A stretch of DNA of 64,000 nt from DASWJZ01 sp963720705 (GCA_963720705.1 CAVRGJ010000007.1:186001-250000), one strand, 5' to 3'; shown: positions 49,692-58,878, counted from the stretch's first letter. Program-made: numbers and translations. Notes: generated from the letters alone by a model not told the origin.

Positions 49692-50099
49692 ATGGATACG
49701 ACGGCGATGATGCCGACCGAAATCGCCCTTTTGGGCTGGTCGGTGGTTTTGCTTCTGGTGCAGCTCGTGCTGCAAACACTTGCGGGCGTTACCGAATTCG
49801 GCCTGGGCTGGGCGTTCAGCCCACGCGACGAGGGACGCAGGGTCGAAAACACCTACGGCGGACGCATCAGCCGAGCCTTCTACAATCTGCTCGAGACATA
49901 CCCGGCCTTCGTGGCGCTCGCGCTCGCCCTTGCGGTGTCGGGAAAGACGGGCGGCCTCGGAGCGACCGGCGCGCACATCTGGTTCTGGGCGCGCGTCGTC
50001 TATGTCCCGATCTATGCGATCGGGCTTCCGGTTGTCCGCACGCTCGTCTGGACGGTGTCCGTGATCGGACTCATCGTGATGCTGGTGGCGCTGCTCTGA
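49692..50099 (+). CDS. MAPEG-family membrane protein
   Basis: A 135-residue four-helix membrane protein of the MAPEG superfamily, which includes microsomal glutathione transferases. The family stretch RRVENTYGGRISRAFYNLLE (about 49-68, split) precedes FVALALALAV and WFWARVVYVPIYAIGLPVVR. It sits between sucB and lpd and is on the same strand. A similar insertion is found in several Rhizobiales; the biochemical role is not known. Confidence 0.85.
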   Translation: MDTTAMMPTEIALLGWSVVLLLVQLVLQTLAGVTEFGLGWAFSPRDEGRRVENTYGGRISRAFYNLLETYPAFVALALALAVSGKTGGLGATGAHIWFWARVVYVPIYAIGLPVVRTLVWTVSVIGLIVMLVALL

Positions 50100-50187
50100 G
50101 AGCCGCGCACCGTCGACCTTCGACCCGCCCCGCGAGAGGCGGAGCGGGCGCCCCGGAGTTTTGCGACGAGTTCCTGGAAAGGATAGC

Positions 50188-51596
50188 ATGCCTCAGGTAC
50201 CGATCTCGTCATTATCGGCGCCGGCCCGGGCGGCTATGTCTGCGCAATAAGAGCGGCGCAGCTCGGCATGAAGGTCGCCGTCGTCGACAAGCGGGCGACC
50301 TTGGGCGGCACGTGCCTGAACGTCGGCTGCATCCCCTCCAAGGCGTTGCTCTACGCGTCCGAGATGTTCGAGGAGGCGGGGCACGGCTTAGCCAAGCTCG
50401 GCATTGGAGTCGGCGCGCCGAAGCTCGATCTTGCCGCGATGATGGCGCACAAGGACGCGACCGTTAAGGCGAACGTCGACGGCGTCGCCTTCCTCTTCAA
50501 GAAGAACAGAATTGATTTCCTGCATGGAAGCGGCCGCGTCGTGGCACCCGGCAAGGTGGAGGTGGCGCTGGCGAAGGGCGGCAACGAGACGGTCGAGACC
50601 AAGGCGATCGTTGTCGCGACCGGCTCGGAGTCGACGCCGCTTGCAGGTGTCGCGATCGACGAGGAGCGGGTTGTCACCTCGACCGGATCGCTGGAGCTCA
50701 AAGCCGTGCCGAAGCGGCTCCTCGTGGTCGGCGCCGGTGTGATCGGGCTTGAGGTCGGCTCCGTGTGGCGGCGGCTCGGCTCCGAGGTGGCGGTCGTGGA
50801 ATTCCTCGACCGCATCCTTCCGGGCTTCGACGGCGAGGTGGCGAAGCAAGCGAGCCGCATCTTCCAGAAGCAGGGTCTTGGGTTTCGTCTCGGCGCGAAA
50901 GTTACGAGCGTTGAGAAGAGTGGCAGGGCGCTGTCCGTCAGCGTCGCGCCGGCCAAGGGCGGCGGCGGCTCGGAAATGTTGGAAACCGATGTCGTGCTCG
51001 TCGCGATCGGCCGCCGGCCTTACGTCGAGGGCCTCGGGTTGAAGGAAGCGGGCGTGGCGCTCGACGAGCGCGGGCGCGTCAAGACCGACGGCCACTTCAA
51101 GACCAACGTCGACGGCATCTACGCAATCGGCGATGCGATCGCCGGCCCGATGCTCGCCCATAAGGCAGAGGATGAGGGCTCCGCCATCGCCGAGATTCTG
51201 GCCGGCCAGGCCGGCCACGTGAATTACGGCGTGATCCCGAGCGTCGTCTACACGATGCCGGAGATCGCTTTTGTCGGGCGCGGCGAGGAGGAGCTGAAGG
51301 ACGCCGGCGTCGAATACAAGGTCGGCAAGTTCCCGTTCACGGCGAACGCGCGCGCCCGCGCCATGAACCACACCGACGGCTTCGTGAAGGTCATCGCCGA
51401 CAAGGCGAGCGATCGCGTGCTCGGCGTCCACATACTCGGCGCTTCCGCCGGCGAACTGATCGCGGAGGCCGCTGTGCTGATGGAATTCAGCGGCTCGGCG
51501 GAGGATCTTGCGCGCACCTGCCACGCCCATCCGACCATGTCGGAGGCGGTGCGCGAGGCGGCGATGGCGGCCTGGTTCAAACCGATCCATATTTGA
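50188..51596 (+). pseudogene. lpd: Dihydrolipoyl dehydrogenase (E3), N-terminal frame off by one base as sequenced
   Basis: E3 re-oxidises the lipoyl groups of SucB with NAD. The protein has the disulphide motif GGTCLNVGCIPSKALL, a NAD fold LLVVGAGVIGLEVGSVWRRL, and the C-terminal catalytic HAHPTMSEAVREAA. The ATG at 50188, with AAGGA nearby, is out of phase with DLVIIGAGPGGYVCAIRAAQ, which must be the FAD-binding start. Adding one G after it (ATG GCC TCA GGT ACC GAT) gives MASGTD and a normal 469-residue enzyme. As written, translation could start only at ATG 50268, without the FAD fold. Sequencing error is very likely, as the complex needs this enzyme. Confidence 0.9.
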
Positions 51597-51599
51597 GGC

Positions 51600-52517
51600 A
51601 TGGCAACAAAGAGCGCCGCGGAAACGATCTCTCCGCCGTCGGACGCCGCCGGCCTGCTTCACCTGGCCGGCCATGTCGGCTTGCTCTGCTTGACCGGCGC
51701 GTTCGTCGCCTGGAGCCGCGGACGCCTGTTTCTTCCGCTTGCGCTCGTCGCGCACGGGTTCGTCCTGACATTCCTCTTCGCACCGCTTCACGAAGCGGTT
51801 CACCGCACTGCCTTCCGGTCGCGTCGTCTGAACGACGCGGTCGCCTGGGCTGCCGGCCTCGTGCTCCTTTTGCCGCCCAACTGGTTCCGCGCCTTTCACT
51901 TCGCGCATCACCGCTACACGCAGATCGTGGACCGCGACCCGGAGCTCGAGTCGAAACGGGTGGAGACCTGGCCGGACTATCTCGTGCATCTGAGCGGCTG
52001 GCGTTATTGGAAGAGCGAGGTGGAGCTTCTGATCCGCAACGCTTCCGGTCGCGCGGCGGCGCCCTTTGTCCCACATCACCTCGAGCCGCGGCTGGTGCGC
52101 GAAGCGCGGATCATGCTCATGATCTACGCGACGGTCGCGGTTCTGTCGGTGATCCTCCGCTCGGACGCAGCACTGATCTATTGGGTATTGCCGGCGCTCC
52201 TCGGGCAGCCGTTCCTCAGGGCTTATCTTTTGGCGGAGCACACAGGGCTGCCGTTCGTGGAGGATTTTTGGGAGAACACGCGCACGACGCTCACCGGTTC
52301 TCCATTGCGTTTCCTTGCCTGGAACATGCCCTTCCACGCAGAACACCATGCCAATCCCGCGGTGCCGTTTCATGCTTTGCCGGATATGCATCGCCGCGAG
52401 CGTGCAAAGCTGAAAGCCGTGTCGCCGGGCTATGTCGCCTTCCACCGCGAATGGCAGCACCGGCTCGGCGCGATCGCCGCGCGATCGGCGGATGAGCGGC
52501 CGGAGACTCGATCTTGA
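51600..52517 (+). CDS. Fatty acid desaturase family protein
   Basis: A 305-residue polytopic membrane di-iron protein. The three histidine boxes are present: HEAVH, HFAHHR and HAEHHAN. It begins three bases after the lpd stop and overlaps the next gene by 4 bp. Family members put double bonds in acyl chains, or hydroxylate carotenoids and other lipids; the target here is unknown. Confidence 0.87.
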   Translation: MATKSAAETISPPSDAAGLLHLAGHVGLLCLTGAFVAWSRGRLFLPLALVAHGFVLTFLFAPLHEAVHRTAFRSRRLNDAVAWAAGLVLLLPPNWFRAFHFAHHRYTQIVDRDPELESKRVETWPDYLVHLSGWRYWKSEVELLIRNASGRAAAPFVPHHLEPRLVREARIMLMIYATVAVLSVILRSDAALIYWVLPALLGQPFLRAYLLAEHTGLPFVEDFWENTRTTLTGSPLRFLAWNMPFHAEHHANPAVPFHALPDMHRRERAKLKAVSPGYVAFHREWQHRLGAIAARSADERPETRS

Positions 52518-53044
52518 GTGGTGCAGGCGGGGTTCCTGCTCTTGTCATGATGGGCGTGTCCGGCAGCGGCAAGACAACGGTCGGCGAGGCTCTTGCCGCG
52601 CGGCTGGGCGTTCCGTTCCGCGACGCAGATGAGTTCCACCCGAAATCCAACGTCGAGAAGATGTCCGCGGGCATCCCGCTCACCGATGACGATCGCTGGC
52701 CGTGGCTCGACGCCATCGGCGCCGCGATACGCGCGACACCCGCTGACAAGGGGATCGTCGTCAGCTGCTCGGCTTTGAAGCGGGCTTATCGCGAGCGGAT
52801 TATCGAAGCCGCAGTCCGACCGGTCCTTTTCGTGCATCTCGACGGTTCGAAGGCGGTCCTCGCCGAGCGCTTGAAGGGCCGCAAAGGCCATTTCTTCCCG
52901 CCAAGCCTGCTCGACAGTCAGCTCAAGACCCTTGAGCCGCTCGCGCCCGGCGAGCCGGCGATCCGCGTCTCGATTGACCAGAGCGTCGATGCGATCGTCG
53001 CAACAATCATCGACCGTCTGCATCTCGCGTCGGCGACCGCATAG
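52514..53044 (+). CDS. gntK: Gluconokinase (GntK-like)
   Basis: A 176-residue P-loop kinase. Walker A is GVSGSGKTTVG near residue 15, followed by the gluconate-binding DADEFHPKSNVEKMSAGIPL. Later come SCSALKRAYRE and a FFPPSLLDSQ stretch, all typical of GntK. It phosphorylates gluconate to 6-phosphogluconate. The TTG start overlaps the desaturase stop (TTGA); ATG 52547 would remove the first eleven residues. Confidence 0.88.
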   Translation: MSGAGGVPALVMMGVSGSGKTTVGEALAARLGVPFRDADEFHPKSNVEKMSAGIPLTDDDRWPWLDAIGAAIRATPADKGIVVSCSALKRAYRERIIEAAVRPVLFVHLDGSKAVLAERLKGRKGHFFPPSLLDSQLKTLEPLAPGEPAIRVSIDQSVDAIVATIIDRLHLASATA

Positions 53045-53083
53045 CGCCCTTCGGAATGGTGCCGGTACGGTGCGCCAGAAAGC

Positions 53084-53109
53084 GAACGCCGGCCAAGAGG
53101 CCGGCGTTC
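53084..53109. terminator. Terminator hairpin between gntK and a convergent gene
   Basis: An 11-bp perfect stem (GAACGCCGGCC and complement) with loop AAGA, 40 bp after the gntK stop and 29 bp before the convergent gene's stop. Suited to both directions. Confidence 0.7.
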
Positions 53110-53137
53110 ACTGCAACATCAGGACTTGGAGGAGAAC

Positions 53138-53353
53138 TTATTTGCCCGCCGGCGCGCAGTTCGTCTGGCCCGCTGGACAGGTCTGATCGGTGGTGGTGAC
53201 CACCGGCGTCGCCGCGTCTTTGACGCTGCTCATCGCCACGACTTCTTCGCTCGCGACGCTGGCGGACACGGCATGAAACTCGCACGCCTGGACCGCGGAT
53301 ACGGACAACGCGAACGCTGAGGCCAAGGCAAGGCCGGTGAGGAGCTTTTGCAT
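53138..53353 (-). CDS. Small exported protein, Rhizobiales type
   Basis: A 71-residue protein with a clear signal peptide (MQKLLTGLALASAFALSVSA, cleavage near QA|CEF). The mature part is CEFHAVSASVASEEVVAMSS, then a Val/Thr-rich stretch and the short CPAGQTNC tail with two cysteines. I recall similar short secreted proteins in rhizobia but no function. ATG 53353 is preceded by AGGAGG and is preferred to the longer open frame. Confidence 0.7.
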   Translation of the reverse strand: MQKLLTGLALASAFALSVSAVQACEFHAVSASVASEEVVAMSSVKDAATPVVTTTDQTCPAGQTNCAPAGK

Positions 53354-53458
53354 CGAGACCTCCTGATAGAGCTCGAAGACCTGAAATCCTAAGACTTTCC
53401 CGCGCCGCAGCAAACCCGGGCCCGTTCAAGAAGCGGTGAACGGAGATCGTTTGCCGGC

Positions 53459-54406
53459 TTAGGCCCGCGGATGCGCCTTTTTGTAGACTTCGAGCAGCCG
53501 CTCCGTGTCGATGCTCGTGTAGATCTGCGTGGTCGACAGGCTGGCATGGCCGAGAAGCTCCTGGATGGTGCGGAGGTCGCCGCCGCGCCCGAGGAGATGC
53601 GTCGCAAAGGAGTGGCGGAGCGCGTGCGGTGTGACGCTCGCCTCAAACCCGAGCGCGCCGCGAAGCCGTGCGATCGTCAATTGCACGATGCGCGGCGAAA
53701 GCGGTCCGCCGCGGGTCCCGCGGAAGACCGCCATGTCGGGCTCGAGCGCGAAGGGCATAAGATCGATGTAAGTCTCGATCGCGCGCCTGACCGCCGGCAG
53801 CACCGGCACAATCCGCTCGCGCCCGCCTTTGCCGGTGACGCGGATCACATCCGTTGCTCCGACGGGTGCATCCGCACGCTTCAGTCCCAGCGCCTCGGAG
53901 ATGCGCAGCCCGCAGCCGTAGAGAAGCATCAGCACCGCCGCGTCGCGTGCGGCGATCCAGGGCTCCTCCGACAGCGTCTCCGACGTGTCGATCAGCGCGG
54001 CGCTATCGCCGATCGAAAGCGCCTTCGGCAGGCTTTTCGGCTGCTTCGGCGGGCGCACGCTTGAAAAAGCGGTGGTCGTGGCGATCTCGCGTCGCTCGCA
54101 GAAGCGGGCGAAGGAACGAAGTGCTGCGATCTGCCGCCCGAGCGTGCGCGCGCCGACGCCTTCGCCGCGGCGATCCGCCATGAAGGCGCGAATGTCCGCG
54201 GGCCTGAGCTCAGAAATCGAAGCGGGCGAGGGCGGCTCTCCGATGTGCCCCGTCAGGAAACGAAGAAACTGCTCAAGGTCGCGGCTGTAAGCCTCCAAGG
54301 TCTTTGGGGAAAGTCGCCGCTCCAGGCTGAGATATTCCGCCCAATCGAGCGCTGCCTTCCGCAGGCTAGGCGCGGCGGTGACGAGGATGGCGTCTGGCTC
54401 GGGCAT
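53459..54406 (-). CDS. xerC: Tyrosine recombinase XerC
   Basis: A 315-residue site-specific recombinase that resolves chromosome dimers at dif with XerD. An N-terminal SAM-like core-binding domain (residues about 15-105) leads into the catalytic domain, with Arg in YGCGLRISEALGL, the HxxR motif in HALRHSFATHLL, His in LGHASLSTTQIY and the nucleophilic Tyr in that same segment. The length fits XerC. It is probably on the transcript of the DUF2061 and transaldolase genes. Confidence 0.93.
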   Translation of the reverse strand: MPEPDAILVTAAPSLRKAALDWAEYLSLERRLSPKTLEAYSRDLEQFLRFLTGHIGEPPSPASISELRPADIRAFMADRRGEGVGARTLGRQIAALRSFARFCERREIATTTAFSSVRPPKQPKSLPKALSIGDSAALIDTSETLSEEPWIAARDAAVLMLLYGCGLRISEALGLKRADAPVGATDVIRVTGKGGRERIVPVLPAVRRAIETYIDLMPFALEPDMAVFRGTRGGPLSPRIVQLTIARLRGALGFEASVTPHALRHSFATHLLGRGGDLRTIQELLGHASLSTTQIYTSIDTERLLEVYKKAHPRA

Positions 54407-54469
54407 CGATTCTCTGCCGCGCGAGGATAGACCCGAGAGGTTGACGGTTTCACCCCGGTGCTGCGCCGG

Positions 54470-54706
54470 CTATGCGCGTGCTGCGCTCGGGTCCCCGTGC
54501 TGCCCCCAGGGCAAAAGCGCCCAGACCCGTTCGTGGAGGTAGTAGAGCGCGATCTTCGTGATCAGCTCCGTCCCCGCGATACCGCCGGCGAACTTGAAGC
54601 TTCCCGTGATGAGGAGGCTCAGGACGAATGTGTCGAGGCTACCGGTGAGCCGCCAGGTGACCGCCTTGGCGAAGGACCGCGTATGCGCTTCGCGCCGAAC
54701 GCCCAT
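54470..54706 (-). CDS. DUF2061 membrane protein
   Basis: A 78-residue protein with two hydrophobic segments. The DUF2061 hallmarks are SFAKAVTWRLTGSLDTFVLS and ELITKIALYYLHERVWALLP. Function is unknown. The ATG at 54706 has GGGAG upstream; a TTG five codons earlier is less likely. Confidence 0.82.
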   Translation of the reverse strand: MGVRREAHTRSFAKAVTWRLTGSLDTFVLSLLITGSFKFAGGIAGTELITKIALYYLHERVWALLPWGQHGDPSAARA

Positions 54707-54763
54707 GCGCGCAACTCCCAAACGTTGAGGTGCGCGCAGGATACGTTTGGGCCCGTGACGGGC

Positions 54764-55417
54764 TCAAAGTATGGATTGACCTGTTTTCTTCCAATCCGCG
54801 AGAAAACTTTCCAGGCCCCTGTCGGTGAGCGGGTGCTTGACCAGCGATTTCAGCACCGCTGCCGGAACGGTGGCGACGTCGGCGCCGGCCATCGCCGCCT
54901 GCTTCACGTGGTTCGGCGAGCGGATCGAGGCGGCCAGGATCTGCGTGTCGTAGTCGTAGTTGTCGTAGATCGTCCGGATGTCCTCGATCAGTTCCATGCC
55001 CTCGAGGTTGATGTCGTCGAGCCGTCCGATGAAGGGCGAGATGAAGGTTGCGCCGGCCTTCGCGGCGAGCAACGCTTGGTTGGCGCTGAAGCAGAGCGTG
55101 ACGTTGACCTTGTGGCCGGCCTGACGGAGCGCGCGGCAGGCTTTGAGCCCGTCCCAGGTAAGTGGCACTTTGACCGCGATATTATCCGCGATCGCGGCGA
55201 GCTTCGTGCCCTCCTTCATCATGCCGTCGAAATCCGTGGCGGCGACCTCCGCCGACACCTCGCCCTCCACGATCCCGCAGATTTCCTTGATCACCTCGAG
55301 CATCGGACGCCCGGACTTGGCGATCAGCGAGGGGTTGGTGGTGACGCCGTCAAGGAGGCCGGTTTCGTTCAAGTCGCGGATTTCGGCGACGTCCGCCGTG
55401 TCGACGAAGAATTTCAT
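54764..55417 (-). CDS. Transaldolase, short fructose-6-phosphate-aldolase-like type
   Basis: A 217-residue TIM barrel of the TalC/FSA subfamily. It starts MKFFVDTADVAEIRDLNETG and has the Schiff-base Lys in NIAVKVPLTWDGLKA (about residue 84), then TLCFSANQALLAAKAGATFI and SIRSPNHVKQAAMAGADVATVP (split in the protein by position). It may act as transaldolase in the pentose-phosphate pathway or as an aldolase. Divergent from priA across a long palindromic repeat. Confidence 0.88.
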   Translation of the reverse strand: MKFFVDTADVAEIRDLNETGLLDGVTTNPSLIAKSGRPMLEVIKEICGIVEGEVSAEVAATDFDGMMKEGTKLAAIADNIAVKVPLTWDGLKACRALRQAGHKVNVTLCFSANQALLAAKAGATFISPFIGRLDDINLEGMELIEDIRTIYDNYDYDTQILAASIRSPNHVKQAAMAGADVATVPAAVLKSLVKHPLTDRGLESFLADWKKTGQSIL

Positions 55418-55542
55418 GGATTCACCCGGAGTGGACCTGCATTGCAGCGAGATATCGTTCGCGCTTCCTTCTAATTCAAATGAGTCGCCTCCGTCAGCCG
55501 TTCCTTGCGCACAAGGACGCCAAGCCGCCTTTTTGGCGAATA

Positions 55543-55696
55543 GCCGCCGTAACCTCTCCCTTGAGGGGAGGTCGAAGGGCGCGGAGCGACCTTCGGGAGG
55601 GGGGCGCTACGCAGGCGCTGCTTCCCCCCTCCCGGACTCCGCTCTCGCTCTGCTCAGCGAAGTCCGACCTCTCCTCAAGGGGGAGGTTACGGCGGC
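55543..55696. repeat. 154-bp palindromic intergenic element upstream of priA
   Basis: The 24-base ends (GCCGCCGTAACCTC and on, 55543-55566 and 55673-55696) are inverted repeats with a single mismatch. A second inverted pair, GGGAGGGGGG / CCCCCCTCCC, lies inside. This is typical of MITE-like or RIME-like intergenic units. It is fully readable in the priA frame and artificially lengthens that reading frame. Confidence 0.75.
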
Positions 55697-55727
55697 TGTC
55701 ATCGGCCCGGAACCTCAAGCCTGCCAC

Positions 55728-57902
55728 GTGGGTGCGTCGCTAGTGGGTGCCCATCTCCTACCCGTGCTCGTGCCGGTCGCGGTCGACGGCCCCTATACCT
55801 ACGCGTCGGACCGCGATCTCGTTCCCGGCACCATCGTCGCAGTCCCGCTCGGCACGCGGCTCGTCATGGGCGCGGTATGGCAGGCGGCGCCGGACGACGT
55901 CGCGCCGAAAAAGCTCCGCGAGATCGAGCACATCTACGACGCGCCGCCGCTCCCCGACGCGTTGATCCGCTTTGTCGACTGGGTAGCGGACTACACGCTC
56001 ACCCCGCGCGGCATGGTTCTGCGCATGGTGCTCCGCGCCCCGCAAGCCTTCGACCCGGAGAAGCCAATGCTCGGCGTGCGCCTCTCCGGTGCGCCGCCTG
56101 ATCGCATGACGGCCGCGCGGAAGCGCGTCCTAGATACGGCTGCCGACGGCCTCGCCTGGTCGAAGTCGGGATTGGCCGCGGCGGCGGGGGTGTCGCCCGG
56201 CGTCATCGACGGGCTCCTTGACGGCGGTACGCTCGAGAGGGTCGCGATCCCCGCGCGTCCGATCGCCGCCGACCTCGATCCGGATCATTCGCGCCCGGAG
56301 CTTTCAGCGGAGCAGGAAAGCGCTGCGGCGGTGCTGCGCGAAAGCGTGCGCGACGCCTTTTCGGTGTCGCTCCTCGACGGCGTCACCGGTTCCGGCAAGA
56401 CGGAGGTCTATTTCGAGGCCGTGGCCGAGACGCTTCGCCGCGGGAAGCAGGCGCTGATCCTTTTGCCGGAGATCGCGCTGACCGGCGCCTTCCTCGATCG
56501 TTTCGCCGCGCGTTTCGGCTCGCGCCCGGCGGAGTGGCATTCGGAGGTTGGCTCGAAGACGCGGACCCGCGTCTGGCGCGCGGTCGCGCGCGGCGAGGTT
56601 AGGGCGCTGGTTGGCGCGCGCTCGGCGCTTTTCCTGCCGTTTTCCGACCTCGGGCTGATTGTCGTCGATGAGGAGCACGACCAGGCCTACAAGCAGGAGG
56701 AGGGCGTCACCTACCACGCGCGCGACATGGCGGTGGTGCGCGGGAATCTCTCTGGCTTCCCGGTGGTGCTCTCCTCCGCGACGCCCTCGGTTGAAAGCCG
56801 CGTCAACGCCGATCGCGGACGCTATCGGCATTTGCGGCTGCCGGCGCGCTACGGAGTCGCAGTCGCGCCGCAGATCGCGGCGATCGATCTCAAACGTCAT
56901 CCGCCGGAGCGTGGACGCTGGCTCTCGCCGTCGCTGGTGGCAGCAGTCACGGAAACCATCGAAAAACACGAGCAGGCGCTGCTTTTCTTGAATCGCCGCG
57001 GCTATGCGCCGCTGACGCTCTGCCGCACCTGCGGGCACCGCATGGCCTGCCCGAACTGCTCGACCTGGCTGGTCGAGCACCGCTTCAGAAAGCTTCTCGT
57101 CTGCCACCATTGCGGCCACGAGGAGAAGCGGCCGGGCGAATGCCCGAGCTGCGGCGCCACGGAGAGCCTCGTCGCGATCGGCCCGGGCGTCGAGCGGTTG
57201 CAGGAGGAGGTGCTTGAGCGCTTTCCGAACGCGCGCACGCTCGTCATGTCGAGCGACATGCTCGGCGGCTGGGAGCGCGTCCGTCAGGAGCTCGGCGCCA
57301 TCGAACGCGGCGAGGTGGATATCGTCGTCGGCACACAGCTCGTCGCGAAGGGGCACAATTTTCCGGGCCTGTCGCTGGTCGGCGTGGTCGATGCCGATCT
57401 CGGCCTTTCGCACGGCGACCCGCGGGCGGCGGAGCGCACCTGGCAGCTCTTGACGCAGGTGACCGGCAGGGCGGGGCGCGTCGGACAAGTGAGCCGCGGC
57501 TTGATCCAAACTTATGCACCCGATCATCCGGTGGTTGGGGCGCTCGTCTCCGGCGACCGCGAAGCCTTCTACGCGAGCGAGATCGAGACCAGGCGGCGCG
57601 GGCATTTGCCGCCCTTCGGCCGGCTCGCCTCGATCATCGTCTCGGCCGCAGACCGGCCGACGGCGGAAGCGCATGCCAGGGCGATGGCGATGGCCGCACC
57701 GATGGAGGAGGGGGTGCGGCTCCTAGGGCCGGCGGAGGCGCCATTCGCAGTGCTCCGCGGCCGCCATCGCTTCCGGCTGCTTGCGCAATCCGACAAAGCG
57801 AGCCGCCTGCACGACTGGCTGCGCGCCTGGCTTCAGCGCGCCCCGAAGGCGCGCGGCTCGATCAAGGTCGCGATCGACATCGACCCGATGAGCTTTCTTT
57901 GA
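55728..57902 (+). CDS. priA: Primosomal protein N' (replication-restart helicase PriA)
   Basis: A 724-residue 3'-5' helicase. The N-terminal domain begins HLLPVLVPVAVDGPYTYASD. Walker A is DGVTGSGKTEVYFEAV, the DEEHDQAYKQEE box follows, and the zinc region CRTCGHRMACPNCS and CHHCGHEEKRPGECPSCG holds the eight cysteines. Late motifs include GTQLVAKGHNFPGLSLVGVVDAD (split) and QVTGRAGR. GTG 55728 or 55743 is the likely start: the reading frame is open back to 55143, but that part covers the repeat and the transaldolase gene's antisense strand. Confidence 0.92.
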   Translation: MGASLVGAHLLPVLVPVAVDGPYTYASDRDLVPGTIVAVPLGTRLVMGAVWQAAPDDVAPKKLREIEHIYDAPPLPDALIRFVDWVADYTLTPRGMVLRMVLRAPQAFDPEKPMLGVRLSGAPPDRMTAARKRVLDTAADGLAWSKSGLAAAAGVSPGVIDGLLDGGTLERVAIPARPIAADLDPDHSRPELSAEQESAAAVLRESVRDAFSVSLLDGVTGSGKTEVYFEAVAETLRRGKQALILLPEIALTGAFLDRFAARFGSRPAEWHSEVGSKTRTRVWRAVARGEVRALVGARSALFLPFSDLGLIVVDEEHDQAYKQEEGVTYHARDMAVVRGNLSGFPVVLSSATPSVESRVNADRGRYRHLRLPARYGVAVAPQIAAIDLKRHPPERGRWLSPSLVAAVTETIEKHEQALLFLNRRGYAPLTLCRTCGHRMACPNCSTWLVEHRFRKLLVCHHCGHEEKRPGECPSCGATESLVAIGPGVERLQEEVLERFPNARTLVMSSDMLGGWERVRQELGAIERGEVDIVVGTQLVAKGHNFPGLSLVGVVDADLGLSHGDPRAAERTWQLLTQVTGRAGRVGQVSRGLIQTYAPDHPVVGALVSGDREAFYASEIETRRRGHLPPFGRLASIIVSAADRPTAEAHARAMAMAAPMEEGVRLLGPAEAPFAVLRGRHRFRLLAQSDKASRLHDWLRAWLQRAPKARGSIKVAIDIDPMSFL

Positions 57903-57930
57903 CACGGCGAGAAACGAATCCTCCGCGCCC

Positions 57931-58878
57931 TCAAGCGCTTTTCGCAGGCACCCCCGCCAGCGCCAGCCGCTCCATATCCGCGGCGGCTTCCGGATGACCG
58001 TACTCGTGCGCTTTCCGAAAATGGAAGAGCGCGCGGTCAGGGTCGGCGGGGCCGCCCACTCCCTTTTCGTACATCAACGCAAGGTTCCGATGCGCGACAT
58101 CGTAGTCCTGGTCGGCCGCCTTGCCGTACCAGTAGAGGGCCTGCTTCACGTTCCGCGGCGTTCCGGTCCCGTGTTGATAGAGGACGCCGAGACACGTCTG
58201 CCCGAGTGCGTGGCCCTGCTTGGCCGATTTGCTCAGCCAGTGAAACGCCTTCTCGTGATCCTGCTTGTCCCAAGGGGCAGTGATGTAGGCGATGCCGAGC
58301 TTGTGCTGAGCGGCCGCATCGCCGGCTTCCGCCCCTCTCACCAAATCCGCGGGCGGAAAGCTGTCGCCGCGCGCCGAAGGGTCCGGCGCGTCCTCGGCGG
58401 GAGAACGGGTAGCGGTCGTCGGCGATGGGGACCGCACGGGCGTGGCGCCGGCAATTCCGGCGGAAATGCTCCCGGGCCCATCGCTGAATATCCCGGTCGA
58501 CTTGATCACCGCGTCGATCGCCTGCTCGCGCGCGATGAATCCGTCGATCCAGTGGAGGTCGGCGAGGCGGATGCGAAGGCCGCGTTTCGGCTGCGCCTCC
58601 TCGATGCGAAAGGGGATGACGAGTTTCCGCGCTTCGCCCGCGACGGTGATCTCGCGGCGGATGTATTCGCTTTCGTTACAGCGCTCCGAGAAGATCAGCA
58701 GCATCGCCGCGCAGGCATCAATCGCCGCGGCGATCTCGTCGTCGTAGGGTTTGCCGGGGCGCACGTCGCGAGGCGCGATCCAGCATTGAATACCACGTCG
58801 TTCGAGCTCGGAGACAACCTCCGCTGCCGAACCACGATCCTCCGAGACATGACTGACAAAGAGAAACGGGTCGGACAT
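57931..58878 (-). CDS. TIR-domain protein with Sel1 repeats
   Basis: A 315-residue protein. Residues 3-112 form a TIR domain: FLFVSHVSEDRGSAAEVV, GIQCWIAPRDVRPGKPYDDE, and LLIFSERCNESEYIRRE. Glu76 fits the position of the NAD-cleaving glutamate. A Ser/Pro linker (130-175) leads to about three Sel1 repeats, such as AFHWLSKSAKQGHALGQTCL and ALYWYGKAADQDYDVAHRNL. TIR domains of bacteria often hydrolyse NAD in immunity or signalling; Sel1 repeats bind partners. I chose ATG 58878 as the family start; the longer frame has no domain. No known defence partner is adjacent. Confidence 0.82.
   Translation of the reverse strand: MSDPFLFVSHVSEDRGSAAEVVSELERRGIQCWIAPRDVRPGKPYDDEIAAAIDACAAMLLIFSERCNESEYIRREITVAGEARKLVIPFRIEEAQPKRGLRIRLADLHWIDGFIAREQAIDAVIKSTGIFSDGPGSISAGIAGATPVRSPSPTTATRSPAEDAPDPSARGDSFPPADLVRGAEAGDAAAQHKLGIAYITAPWDKQDHEKAFHWLSKSAKQGHALGQTCLGVLYQHGTGTPRNVKQALYWYGKAADQDYDVAHRNLALMYEKGVGGPADPDRALFHFRKAHEYGHPEAAADMERLALAGVPAKSA

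Noticed and set aside
55143..55727. N-terminal extension of PriA by 195 residues
   Set aside because: It would read the antisense strand of the transaldolase gene and a palindromic repeat; PriA homology begins after 55728.
57931..58878. TIR gene as part of a Thoeris defence system
   Set aside because: There is no ThsA-like SIR2/SLOG gene nearby; neighbours are priA and a BA14K-like gene.
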